Shown piece by piece: positions 46,658-54,005 of a DNA stretch of 64,000 nucleotides; the stretch's first letter is position 1, and every line of letters starts with the position of its first letter. The notes under the pieces were generated by a model, which saw only the letters and a list, made by a program, of their open reading frames with translations, did no database searches and had not been told where the DNA came from. This DNA comes from an uncultured Bacteroidia bacterium. Its GTDB lineage: Bacteria; Bacteroidota; Bacteroidia; Bacteroidales; UBA932. Both the position numbers and the translations under genes were made by a program. Where the stretch lies: positions 62,001-126,000 of the forward strand of contig CACYGI010000004.1 of assembly GCA_902773925.1 (NCBI GenBank), written 5' to 3'.

Positions 46658-47506
46658 ATGACCAAAACCCCGGAAATATCCCCCGAACTCAGACGGCGCC
46701 TTGCCGGCATACGCCACGTCGCACTCGACATGGACGGCACGATCTATCTTGGAGACACCGTCTTTCCATTCACGGCAGCATTTCTCGGACAGCTGGGCCG
46801 TCTGGGCATCGGATACTCATTCCTGACCAACAACCCCACCCGCTCCCGCCGCGACTACCTCGCCAAGCTGCTCAGGATGGGCATTCCGGCACGCGAGGAG
46901 CAGATTTACACATCGGTAGCCGTGACCATTGACTACCTGCTCACGCACTACCCCGGCGCACGGCGGCTATATATGCTTGGCACTCCGAGTATGGCCGGAC
47001 AATTTGCCGAATCGGGATTCATCTCCATAAGCGAAGACGACCAGAAGGCTCCCGATGCGGTAGTCATATCATTTGACACGACACTCACCTACCCGCGCCT
47101 CTGCCGGGCTGCCTGGTGGCTCTCTCAGGGACTGCCATACGTCGCGACCAATCCCGACCGCGTATGCCCTACGGAGTTCCAGACCGTGCTGGTAGATTGC
47201 GGCTCGCTCTGCGCCTGCCTCGAAACGGCGACAGGCCGGCGACCGGAGGCTGTCTGCGGCAAACCTGCCCCAATGATGCTCGCCCCGCTGCTGCGCGACC
47301 ACGGCCTGCGTCCGGACGAGCTCGCAATGGTCGGCGACCGGCTCTACACCGACGTCGCTATGGCCGCGGGCATCGGCGCACTGGGCGTCCTTACGCTTAC
47401 GGGAGAGACCACGCCGGAGATGCTTGAGGGCGCGACCCTACAGCCGGATCTTACGGTCGAAAGCATTTCCCGATTCGGAGACATATTGCAGGACATCCGC
47501 AGATGA
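46658..47506 (+). CDS. HAD-IIA family hydrolase (NagD-like)
   Basis: 282 residues. ALDMDGTIYLGD is HAD motif I with both catalytic Asp; SFLTNNPTRSRRDY is motif II; KPAPMMLAPLL and VGDRLYTDVAMAAG are motifs III and IV. The large cap between motifs II and III defines subclass IIA as in NagD and phosphoglycolate phosphatases. Substrate is probably a small sugar or nucleotide phosphate but is not determined. It overlaps the membrane protein gene by 4 bp. Confidence 0.88.
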   Translation: MTKTPEISPELRRRLAGIRHVALDMDGTIYLGDTVFPFTAAFLGQLGRLGIGYSFLTNNPTRSRRDYLAKLLRMGIPAREEQIYTSVAVTIDYLLTHYPGARRLYMLGTPSMAGQFAESGFISISEDDQKAPDAVVISFDTTLTYPRLCRAAWWLSQGLPYVATNPDRVCPTEFQTVLVDCGSLCACLETATGRRPEAVCGKPAPMMLAPLLRDHGLRPDELAMVGDRLYTDVAMAAGIGALGVLTLTGETTPEMLEGATLQPDLTVESISRFGDILQDIRR

Positions 47507-48462
47507 GTCCGTATTCCACCATAACCCGGGTCCGCCGTTCCAGCCCGCTCACATCCGTGCTGCTGGCTGTGTTCCCGCTGTGCCTGATAGCCTGGGACCT
47601 GATATATCCCGTCAGTGTAGCAGAAACCGGCTGGGTATCGGCACTTGCAGGACTTGCCATTCTGGCCGTCTGCGCCATCTGGGTCAATTCGCTCAACAGC
47701 CGCTATTCCTCCAACCTGAGCTTCCAGCTGCCCGGGCTCTACCTGCTGCTGGCGCTCTCGCTGCCCGGCTCCGTATATCTGTCGAACGAGCATTTCGCAG
47801 CCCTGCTGATACTGGCCGTCGTCACGCTGATGTGCCGCTACAAGCAGGAAAGCCACCGGAGCGACCTGGTATTCTGTATGGTATTTATCAGCGCGGTGGC
47901 CTCCTCGCTATTCCCGCCGCTGCTGCCCGCGTTGCTCCTTCTGATCCTGACAGGCATCATTTACAGCGATCGCAAATCATCATTCCTGATCATACTTCTG
48001 CTCTCGACCCTCATCGGCATTGCCGCAGGATGCGGATGCAGCTACCTTTTCCACGGACCGGAGACGATGTCTGCAAGATGGGCATCCTACTGGAGCGCTC
48101 TGTCCACTCCGCTGCGGGGCGGCGGATCCTCATCCTGGCAGCAGATAGCGATGCTATCGATGATGATTGCAGGCAACGTGGTCTCGATAATCCTCTTCCT
48201 TCTCAACCGCCGTCACCTGCGGCGCGAAGAGTCCCGTCTGCTCAATACGACCGCTCTGGCGACCGCCACGACCGGAGTCCTGCTGACGGTATATTACATA
48301 GGGAGCAGTCTCTGGCCGCTCGTCCTGCTGCCGGTTATGGCACCTCTCTCGCAGGTCATATTCAACCTTCGGGACGAAGGCCGCGGAGTGCTGCTGATGA
48401 TTTTCGTGCTGATTTACGGCCTTCTCGCCGTAGCCCTGCGCATCCTGCCCTTTATAGGGTAA
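47503..48462 (+). CDS. Polytopic membrane protein, unknown function
   Basis: 319 residues with about eight to ten hydrophobic helices (for example TSVLLAVFPLCLIAWDLIY, ALLILAVVTLMC, LPALLLLILTGIIY, VLLMIFVLIYGLLAVALRI). A basic loop NRRHLRREESRLLN lies between helices in the C-terminal half. I do not recognise the family; similar-sized proteins with this topology are common in Bacteroidota. It overlaps the HAD gene by 4 bp and the convergent hydrolase by 11 bp. Confidence 0.65.
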   Translation: MSPYSTITRVRRSSPLTSVLLAVFPLCLIAWDLIYPVSVAETGWVSALAGLAILAVCAIWVNSLNSRYSSNLSFQLPGLYLLLALSLPGSVYLSNEHFAALLILAVVTLMCRYKQESHRSDLVFCMVFISAVASSLFPPLLPALLLLILTGIIYSDRKSSFLIILLLSTLIGIAAGCGCSYLFHGPETMSARWASYWSALSTPLRGGGSSSWQQIAMLSMMIAGNVVSIILFLLNRRHLRREESRLLNTTALATATTGVLLTVYYIGSSLWPLVLLPVMAPLSQVIFNLRDEGRGVLLMIFVLIYGLLAVALRILPFIG

Positions 48463-49663
48463 GCCCCTTTATCCAGCCGATCATATCTTTGAGGACCTCG
48501 GGGGAAATGGTCTCCTCGATACCGTTGTACTCGACCGGCAGGCCGCTGGTGCAGTGTTGCAGCATATAATTGAGCCCGGGATAGACTTTGATCTCGGCCG
48601 AGGGACAGCAGCGCCGGATGATCGCGACGTTGGGTGCGGACATCACCTGGACATCCTTTGCGCCGCTCAGCGCGAGGGTCGGACAGACCACGCGGCGAAG
48701 GTACGGCGCGGGATCCAGATCGAGGAAATAACGGCCCCAGCGACCGCCGTTGACGCGCATCTTGCCGAGGGCCATATAGGACTGATTCTCAGCGTTGCGC
48801 TGATCAAATCCCTGTGCCATCAGGACGGCGCGATTCTGCCGGAAGAGGGTCGTGTCGCCGCGCTCAGCCATACCCGACATCGAAATGATGAAATCCGGAC
48901 GGCCTTCGGCAGCGAGCATAAATGCAATCGTACCGCCTTCGCCGTGGCCCAGCACGCCTACGTGCGCAAATCCCGCCTGATGCAGGAAGTCAATGCCGGC
49001 CGCAGCATCGTCGCGGAACGAGAGCGTCGTGGCCGAACCTGCGATGCCGGCGTCATTGCCATAGCCGCGGTCGTCGTATCGCAGCGTGGCGATGCCCTCG
49101 CGGGCAAATGCATCCGCTATGACGGCGAACGGACGGTGCTCGAACGACTCCTCGTCGCGGTCGTGCAGGCCGGCGCCGCTGACAAGCAGCACTACGGGAT
49201 ATGGCGAACCATCCTCGCGCGGCAGCGTGAGCGTGCCCCGGAGCGTATCACCTGCGCTCTCGAACTTGACTTCGCGGGTGCGGTACGGGAACGGGCGGAC
49301 GGGGGTCTGCGGACGGACGGCGGAGGGCTCGCCGCGCGTAAGGGCAAGCGTGAGGGACTCGCCGCCGATGCGGAACGAGCCGATGATGCGCCCCTGGAAG
49401 AGTACGCCTTCGAAGGTGGCGTCCATACGGGGAATCTTGAGCTTGAGCGTCGCGATGGTGCGTTCGGTGACCACGACCGGGATGCCGCGGACATTTTGCG
49501 AAGGCAGGTCGAGAGTGCTGTGCCAGCCGAGGCGGAAGAGGACCGGCATCACCTTGCCTTCTTCGCGCAGCATTCCACCCCACGCGCCTTCGATCTGCTG
49601 CGCACGGATTGTCGCACAGGTCGTTGCGAGCAGCATAATGGTCATCAGCAGATATTTCTTCAT
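48452..49663 (-). CDS. Secreted alpha/beta-hydrolase with Gly at the nucleophile position
   Basis: 403 residues. Signal peptide MKKYLLMTIMLLATTCATIRAQ; an N-terminal beta domain of about 120 residues precedes the hydrolase fold. VVLLVSGAGLHDRDEESFEH is the oxyanion strand region and LRYDDRGYGND follows. At the nucleophile elbow the sequence is LGHGEGGTIA, whereas relatives usually have GHSEGG: the codon is GGC, one base from AGC. If real, the enzyme lacks the usual Ser. A Cys of TTCATIRA may not be a lipobox. Ends overlap the membrane protein gene in convergent orientation. Confidence 0.8.
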   Translation of the reverse strand: MKKYLLMTIMLLATTCATIRAQQIEGAWGGMLREEGKVMPVLFRLGWHSTLDLPSQNVRGIPVVVTERTIATLKLKIPRMDATFEGVLFQGRIIGSFRIGGESLTLALTRGEPSAVRPQTPVRPFPYRTREVKFESAGDTLRGTLTLPREDGSPYPVVLLVSGAGLHDRDEESFEHRPFAVIADAFAREGIATLRYDDRGYGNDAGIAGSATTLSFRDDAAAGIDFLHQAGFAHVGVLGHGEGGTIAFMLAAEGRPDFIISMSGMAERGDTTLFRQNRAVLMAQGFDQRNAENQSYMALGKMRVNGGRWGRYFLDLDPAPYLRRVVCPTLALSGAKDVQVMSAPNVAIIRRCCPSAEIKVYPGLNYMLQHCTSGLPVEYNGIEETISPEVLKDMIGWIKGLTL

Positions 49664-49711
49664 TGGCGCTTCTTTTCGTTTAAGGCAGGCAAAGTTAATT
49701 ATTATTTGTCT

Positions 49712-49719
49712 TATCTTTG
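49712..49719 (+). promoter_or_regulatory. Candidate -7 box for ridA
   Basis: TATCTTTG, 16 bp before ATG 49736. Confidence 0.5.
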
Positions 49720-49735
49720 CAGAAAACTCGAACCT

Positions 49736-50110
49736 ATGAAACGAATTATTGCTTCTGCCAAGGCCCCCGCTGCCGTCGGGCCGTATTCGCAGGCCGTCGA
49801 GGCCGGCGGGACCCTCTATGTTTCAGGCCAGTTGCCCATCAACCCCGCTGACGGCGCGATGCCCGCTTCGGTCGCCGATCAGACCCGCCAGTCGCTCACC
49901 AATATCGGGGCGATCCTCAACGAGGCCGGTTATTCGTTCGATGACGTGGCCAAGACCTGCGTCCTGCTGACGGATATCGCTGATTTCGCGGAGATGAATG
50001 CCGTCTATGCCGAATTTTTCACCGGTGACAAGCCCGCGCGCGTCTGCTATCAGGTCTCCGCCCTGCCCAAAGGCGCCAAAGTCGAGATCGATGCCATCGC
50101 GGCAAAATAA
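49736..50110 (+). CDS. ridA: RidA family 2-iminobutanoate/2-iminopropanoate deaminase
   Basis: 124 residues from ATG 49736. APAAVGPYSQAVEAGGTLYV, GDKPARVCYQVSALPKGAKV and VEIDAIA match RidA, with the substrate-binding Arg (PAR) and Glu (VEID). It hydrolyses reactive enamine/imine intermediates made by PLP enzymes. The frame is open far upstream on this strand, but that is antisense to the hydrolase gene. Followed 8 bp later by the DUF1295 gene. Confidence 0.92.
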   Translation: MKRIIASAKAPAAVGPYSQAVEAGGTLYVSGQLPINPADGAMPASVADQTRQSLTNIGAILNEAGYSFDDVAKTCVLLTDIADFAEMNAVYAEFFTGDKPARVCYQVSALPKGAKVEIDAIAAK

Positions 50111-50118
50111 TAACGCTT

Positions 50119-51054
50119 ATGAACGTAAAGCTTATCGGCTCTCTTTTGGCCGTATCACTTATCGCATGCCCGCTGCTCTATATATTCGTGGGCCCGGCTC
50201 TGTCCCCACTTCAGATAGAAACACTCAAACTGCTGGCAATCATTACGCTATGTAGTGTCATATTCTGCTTTGCAGTGGGCGAAATCACATCCAACAACAG
50301 TCAGATGGACAAGCTCTGGAGCCTGCTTCCCATCGCTTATACCTGGGTTATCGCCTTCAAGGCGGGGCTGCCGCTGCGACTGGTCGTGATGGCCTGCCTG
50401 GTCACCCTGTGGGGCGCCCGTCTGACCTTCAATTTCGCCCGCAAGGGCGCCTATAAGCTGCGTTTCTGGGAGGGAGAGGAGGATTACCGGTGGAAGGTGC
50501 TCCGCGCGAAGAAGGAGTTTCAGCCTCACTGGAAATGGATGGTCTTCAATCTCTTTTTTATCAGCCTCTATCAGAATGTGCTGGTGCTTCTGACCACCTT
50601 CCCCGCCCTGGTGCTGATGGGCTCCGAGAAGCCTTTCGGATGGTTGGATGCCGTCGTGGCGGGGCTGATGCTGGGATTTATCGTCTATGAGACGGTGGCC
50701 GACGAGCAGCAGTGGCGTTTCCAGACGGCCAAGTGGAAGCTGATCGGCGAAGGCCGTAAGCTGGAAGATCTGCCTGCCCCGCTCGACAAGGGGTTCAATA
50801 CGACAGGCCTGTGGAGCGTCAGCCGCCACCCCAATTATTTTGCCGAGCAGGCAGTATGGTGCTGCTTCTATCTGTTCACCATCGCGGGCGGCATCGGGAT
50901 CATCAACTGGAGTATGATCGGCGCGCTACTGCTGATCGTCCTGTTCCTGGGCAGCAGCACATTCGCCGAGGAGATAAGCGCCGGCAAGTACCCCGAGTAC
51001 GCGCAATACTGCAAGCGGGTCAACAGGTTTTTCCCCGGCAAACGGTATAACTGA
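50119..51054 (+). CDS. DUF1295 (steroid 5-alpha-reductase-like) membrane protein
   Basis: 311 residues, several helices. The C-terminal GLWSVSRHPNYFAEQAVW and PEYAQYCKRVNRFFPGK are the signature of DUF1295/isoprenylcysteine methyltransferase-like integral membrane enzymes. LDKGFNTTGLWS precedes it. It probably reduces or methylates a lipid; substrate unknown. Its TGA overlaps the next ATG by one base. Confidence 0.88.
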   Translation: MNVKLIGSLLAVSLIACPLLYIFVGPALSPLQIETLKLLAIITLCSVIFCFAVGEITSNNSQMDKLWSLLPIAYTWVIAFKAGLPLRLVVMACLVTLWGARLTFNFARKGAYKLRFWEGEEDYRWKVLRAKKEFQPHWKWMVFNLFFISLYQNVLVLLTTFPALVLMGSEKPFGWLDAVVAGLMLGFIVYETVADEQQWRFQTAKWKLIGEGRKLEDLPAPLDKGFNTTGLWSVSRHPNYFAEQAVWCCFYLFTIAGGIGIINWSMIGALLLIVLFLGSSTFAEEISAGKYPEYAQYCKRVNRFFPGKRYN

Positions 51055-51989
51055 TGCCTCATCTGGGAGAATTGATTTCACTTTCGGTCGCCGCCTCGTG
51101 GACAGTGACCGCCCTTTTTGCCGATAAGGCAAGCCACAGGCTGGGCTCGACCACGGTCAACGTCCTGCGCCTGTCGATGGCCATAGTGTTTCTGGGGGCC
51201 ATCCTCTGGGTGACCATCCATCATCCCTATCCCATCTATGCCTCCTCCCGTGCCTGGCTATGGCTGGCTCTTTCGGCTCTGGTAGGCTATGTCTTCGGAG
51301 ACTGGTGCCTGTTCAACTGCTACCTTTCCATAGGTGCACGTTTCGGCCAGCTCTTCATGACACTCGCTCCGCCAATGGCCGCTATCGCCGGCTGGGCCAT
51401 CCTGGGCGAGTCGCTGGGCTGGAAATCCGGCCTGGCGATGGTAGTGACCCTCTGCGGTATCGCCATTTCTATCCTGAGCCGCAAAGACGGGCACAAGGTG
51501 CATCTGACCCTGCCCCTGAAGGGTGTCCTGCTGGGGCTTGGGGCTGGTCTTGGACAGGGTGTCGGACTCGTGCTGAGCAAAGTGGGCCTGCAGTATTATA
51601 CCGAATCCATCCCTTCAGACGCGCCTGCGATGATGGGGCAAATGCTTCCTTTCGCCTCGACGATGATCCGGGCCATTATCGGCGCCGCCGGATTCCTGCT
51701 GCTGATGTCACTGCAAAAATCTCTTCCCCGGCTCAGGTCGGCGGTGCATGACCGCACCGGAATGCGATACGCGCTGCTCGTTACCCTCTTCGGGCCCGTG
51801 GTGGGCGTTTCGCTCTCGCTGATGGCAGTCCAATATACCGCCGCAGGTATCGCCTCTACGCTTATGGCCCTCACTCCGGTTTTCATCCTCTTCCCCTACA
51901 CGTTCATCTATCATCAGCACCTCAAGCTGCGCGAGATCCTCGGCGTTGCGGTTTCGATGGCCGGAGTCGCATTATTTTTCCTTTTATAA
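51054..51989 (+). CDS. EamA/DMT family transporter
   Basis: 311 residues with ten hydrophobic helices in two repeated halves: LGELISLSVAASWTVTALFA starts the first and LTLPLKGVLLGLGAGLGQG the second. GARFGQLFMTLAPPMAAIAGW and TAAGIASTLMALTPVFILFP are the conserved EamA ends of each half. It exports or imports small metabolites; substrate not predictable. Confidence 0.85.
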   Translation: MPHLGELISLSVAASWTVTALFADKASHRLGSTTVNVLRLSMAIVFLGAILWVTIHHPYPIYASSRAWLWLALSALVGYVFGDWCLFNCYLSIGARFGQLFMTLAPPMAAIAGWAILGESLGWKSGLAMVVTLCGIAISILSRKDGHKVHLTLPLKGVLLGLGAGLGQGVGLVLSKVGLQYYTESIPSDAPAMMGQMLPFASTMIRAIIGAAGFLLLMSLQKSLPRLRSAVHDRTGMRYALLVTLFGPVVGVSLSLMAVQYTAAGIASTLMALTPVFILFPYTFIYHQHLKLREILGVAVSMAGVALFFLL

Positions 51990-51999
51990 TTGTTTTGTT

Positions 52000-52449
52000 A
52001 TGATCAAGATTGGAGACAGAATGCCTCAATTCGAGGTGGTTGACCAGGACGGCGTGACTGTCCGTTCCGAAGATTTTATCGGCAAGGGCCGCAAGACCAT
52101 TATCTATTTTTATCCGAAGGACAATACTTCCGGCTGTACGGCCGAGGCCTGCAGTTTCCGGGACAATTATGCCGAGCTGACCGCCGCCGGCTATAACGTG
52201 GTCGGAGTGAGCAAGGACAGCGCCAAGTCGCACAGCGGCTTCCGCGCCCGGTACGAACTGCCCTTCCGCCTGCTCTCGGATCCCTCGACCGATATGCTGC
52301 AGGCGTTCGGAGCCTGGGGCGAAAAGAAAATGTACGGCAAGACGGTGAAAGGCACCATCCGCCGTACATTTATATTCTCCGAAGAGGGCATCCTCGAGCG
52401 CATCATCGAAAAAGTCGATACCCGCAACGCCGCCGGCCAGATACTCTAG
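52000..52449 (+). CDS. bcp: Thioredoxin-dependent thiol peroxidase (Bcp/PrxQ)
   Basis: 149 residues from ATG 52000. FYPKDNTSGCTAEACSFRD contains the peroxidatic Cys46 and resolving Cys51 five residues apart, the PrxQ arrangement. It reduces peroxides using thioredoxin. Frame upstream of 52000 overlaps the transporter. Converges on the epimerase gene 7 bp away. Confidence 0.93.
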   Translation: MIKIGDRMPQFEVVDQDGVTVRSEDFIGKGRKTIIYFYPKDNTSGCTAEACSFRDNYAELTAAGYNVVGVSKDSAKSHSGFRARYELPFRLLSDPSTDMLQAFGAWGEKKMYGKTVKGTIRRTFIFSEEGILERIIEKVDTRNAAGQIL

Positions 52450-52456
52450 TCAGTAT

Positions 52457-53518
52457 TCAGGCCTTATAATACTCCTTGTACCACTGGGCGAAACGGCGCA
52501 GGCCTTCGCGGAGCGGGATCCTGGGGGTGAATCCGAAGTCTGCCTCGAGCGCGGTGGAGTCGGCGTAGGTCGTTGGCACATCACCGGGCTGCATCGCGAC
52601 CAGTTCGCGGTGTGCTTCAAAATCATAATCAGAGGGCAGCACGCCGGCACGCACCAGTTCCTCCTGCAGGATGCTCACGAAGTCAAGCAGATTCTCGGGC
52701 TGGCCGCCGCCGATATTATACACGGCATAAGGCGGCACAGGCAGGCCATCCTCACCCGTCCGGCGCTCAGGCGCACCCTGCATCACGCGCACGATGCCTT
52801 CCACGATATCATCTATGTAGGTAAAATCACGGCGACAGTTGCCGTAGTTGTATATCTGGATCTTGTCACCTCTGAGCAGCTTGTCCGTAAACCCGAAATA
52901 AGCCATATCGGGCCGGCCTGCAGGGCCATAGACCGTAAAGAAGCGCAGTCCCGTGCTGGGAATATCGTACAGCTTGCTGTAGCAGTGGGCCATCAGCTCG
53001 TTGCTCTTCTTCGTGGCCGCGTAAAGCGAAACCGGATTGTCCACGCGGTCGTCCGTGCTGAAAGGCACCTTCTTGTTGCCGCCATAGACAGAACTTGACG
53101 AAGCATAAACCAGGTGCTCCACCGGATTACGGCGGCAGGCCTCAAGGATATTATAGAAGCCTATGATATTCGACTGAATATAGGCCCCGGGGTTGTCGAT
53201 GCTATAGCGCACCCCCGCCTGGGCCGCAAGATTGACCACGATGTCAAACTTATGCTCCGCAAAAAGCCCGTCCACCAGCTCCTTGTCCGCAATACTCCCC
53301 TTTATTGACTTGTAATTGATGCCGGCAGGCTTGCACCTATCCAGCTCCTCGAGACGGTACAACTTCAGTTTCGGGTCATAATAGTCATTGAGATTGTCAA
53401 TTCCCACGATCGCGCCCCCCTTCATCTGGCCGAAGAGCCGCCGCACCAGGAAGCTGCCGATAAACCCGGCGTGCCCCGTCACGAGAATCGTCTTATTATC
53501 AAGGGTAAGCTTTTGCAT
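52457..53518 (-). CDS. NAD-dependent UDP-glucuronate 4-epimerase-like protein
   Basis: 353 residues. TGHAGFIGSFLVRRLF is the NAD-binding motif; YAATKKSNELMAH has the catalytic Tyr and Lys; LRFFTVYGPAGRPDMAYFGF is characteristic of UDP-glucuronate 4-epimerases of capsule loci. It makes UDP-galacturonate for surface glycans. The gene is separated from WbuC and the WecA-like gene by the AT-rich defence segment, although all share orientation. Confidence 0.88.
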   Translation of the reverse strand: MQKLTLDNKTILVTGHAGFIGSFLVRRLFGQMKGGAIVGIDNLNDYYDPKLKLYRLEELDRCKPAGINYKSIKGSIADKELVDGLFAEHKFDIVVNLAAQAGVRYSIDNPGAYIQSNIIGFYNILEACRRNPVEHLVYASSSSVYGGNKKVPFSTDDRVDNPVSLYAATKKSNELMAHCYSKLYDIPSTGLRFFTVYGPAGRPDMAYFGFTDKLLRGDKIQIYNYGNCRRDFTYIDDIVEGIVRVMQGAPERRTGEDGLPVPPYAVYNIGGGQPENLLDFVSILQEELVRAGVLPSDYDFEAHRELVAMQPGDVPTTYADSTALEADFGFTPRIPLREGLRRFAQWYKEYYKA

Positions 53519-53564
53519 TGGATTAAAAATTATGCTGCAAAATAGTAAATACTCACTTTAAACG

Positions 53565-53572
53565 CAAAGATA
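53565..53572 (-). promoter_or_regulatory. Candidate -7 box for the epimerase
   Basis: Minus-strand TATCTTTG, 46 bp upstream of ATG 53518; no clear -33 box. Confidence 0.45.
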
Positions 53573-53610
53573 CGCAATGCAGACCAATTACAATTCTATT
53601 TTTACAGATG

Positions 53611-53636
53611 AAAAAAGGCGCCCCGAAGGACGCCTT
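53611..53636 (-). terminator. Minus-strand terminator downstream of the defence genes
   Basis: On the minus strand AAGGCGTCC-TTCG-GGGCGCCTT forms a 9-bp stem with a TTCG tetraloop, followed by TTTT. It would stop transcripts coming from 54006-56264. Confidence 0.8.
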
Positions 53637-53745
53637 GATTATTTGGATTAAACCAATGAACAGATAAAACTGACAAAAGGCTCAATATCCTCTTCGACGC
53701 TGGCCTTTTCCAAAGTGGCCATATTACCTATACCAGTAAAAAATC

Positions 53746-53893
53746 ATTAGTTTATTTTGCTGCGCAAACATTAGTTTTTTCTGCGGCACGGCATTTATTC
53801 GCCCTTCAAATATGCGATAAAACAACTAACACCCATAATGACTAAGACAATTATTAGTTTATTTTGCTGCAGAATCATTAGTTTATTTCGCAG
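53746..53893 (+). repeat. Four direct copies of an 18-bp motif in two 24-bp-spaced pairs
   Basis: ATTAGTTTATTTTGCTGC at 53746 and 53853 is identical; variants start at 53770 (ATTAGTTTTTTCTGCGGC) and 53877 (ATTAGTTTATTTCGCAG). Within each pair the starts are 24 bp apart. They could be operator or recombinase-arm sites; no regulator or integrase is adjacent. Confidence 0.7.
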
Positions 53894-54005
53894 AGAGAGT
53901 CTTAACATCATTTAGTGGAGCCCTCCTCTTTAGAGTGCCTGCGGTAGATGGGTTCGCCGGTATCAAGGAGCACCTGTTCCAGAATATGCTGACCAGTGGC
54001 AACCA

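Larger units (their letters stand above)
53519..54005. other. Intergenic boundary of the AT-rich defence segment
   Basis: 487 bp without a supported gene. It contains the epimerase promoter, a minus-strand terminator (53611-53636) and four copies of an ATTAGTTTATTTTGCTGC-like motif (53746-53893). Composition changes from GC-rich to AT-rich across it. Confidence 0.6.
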
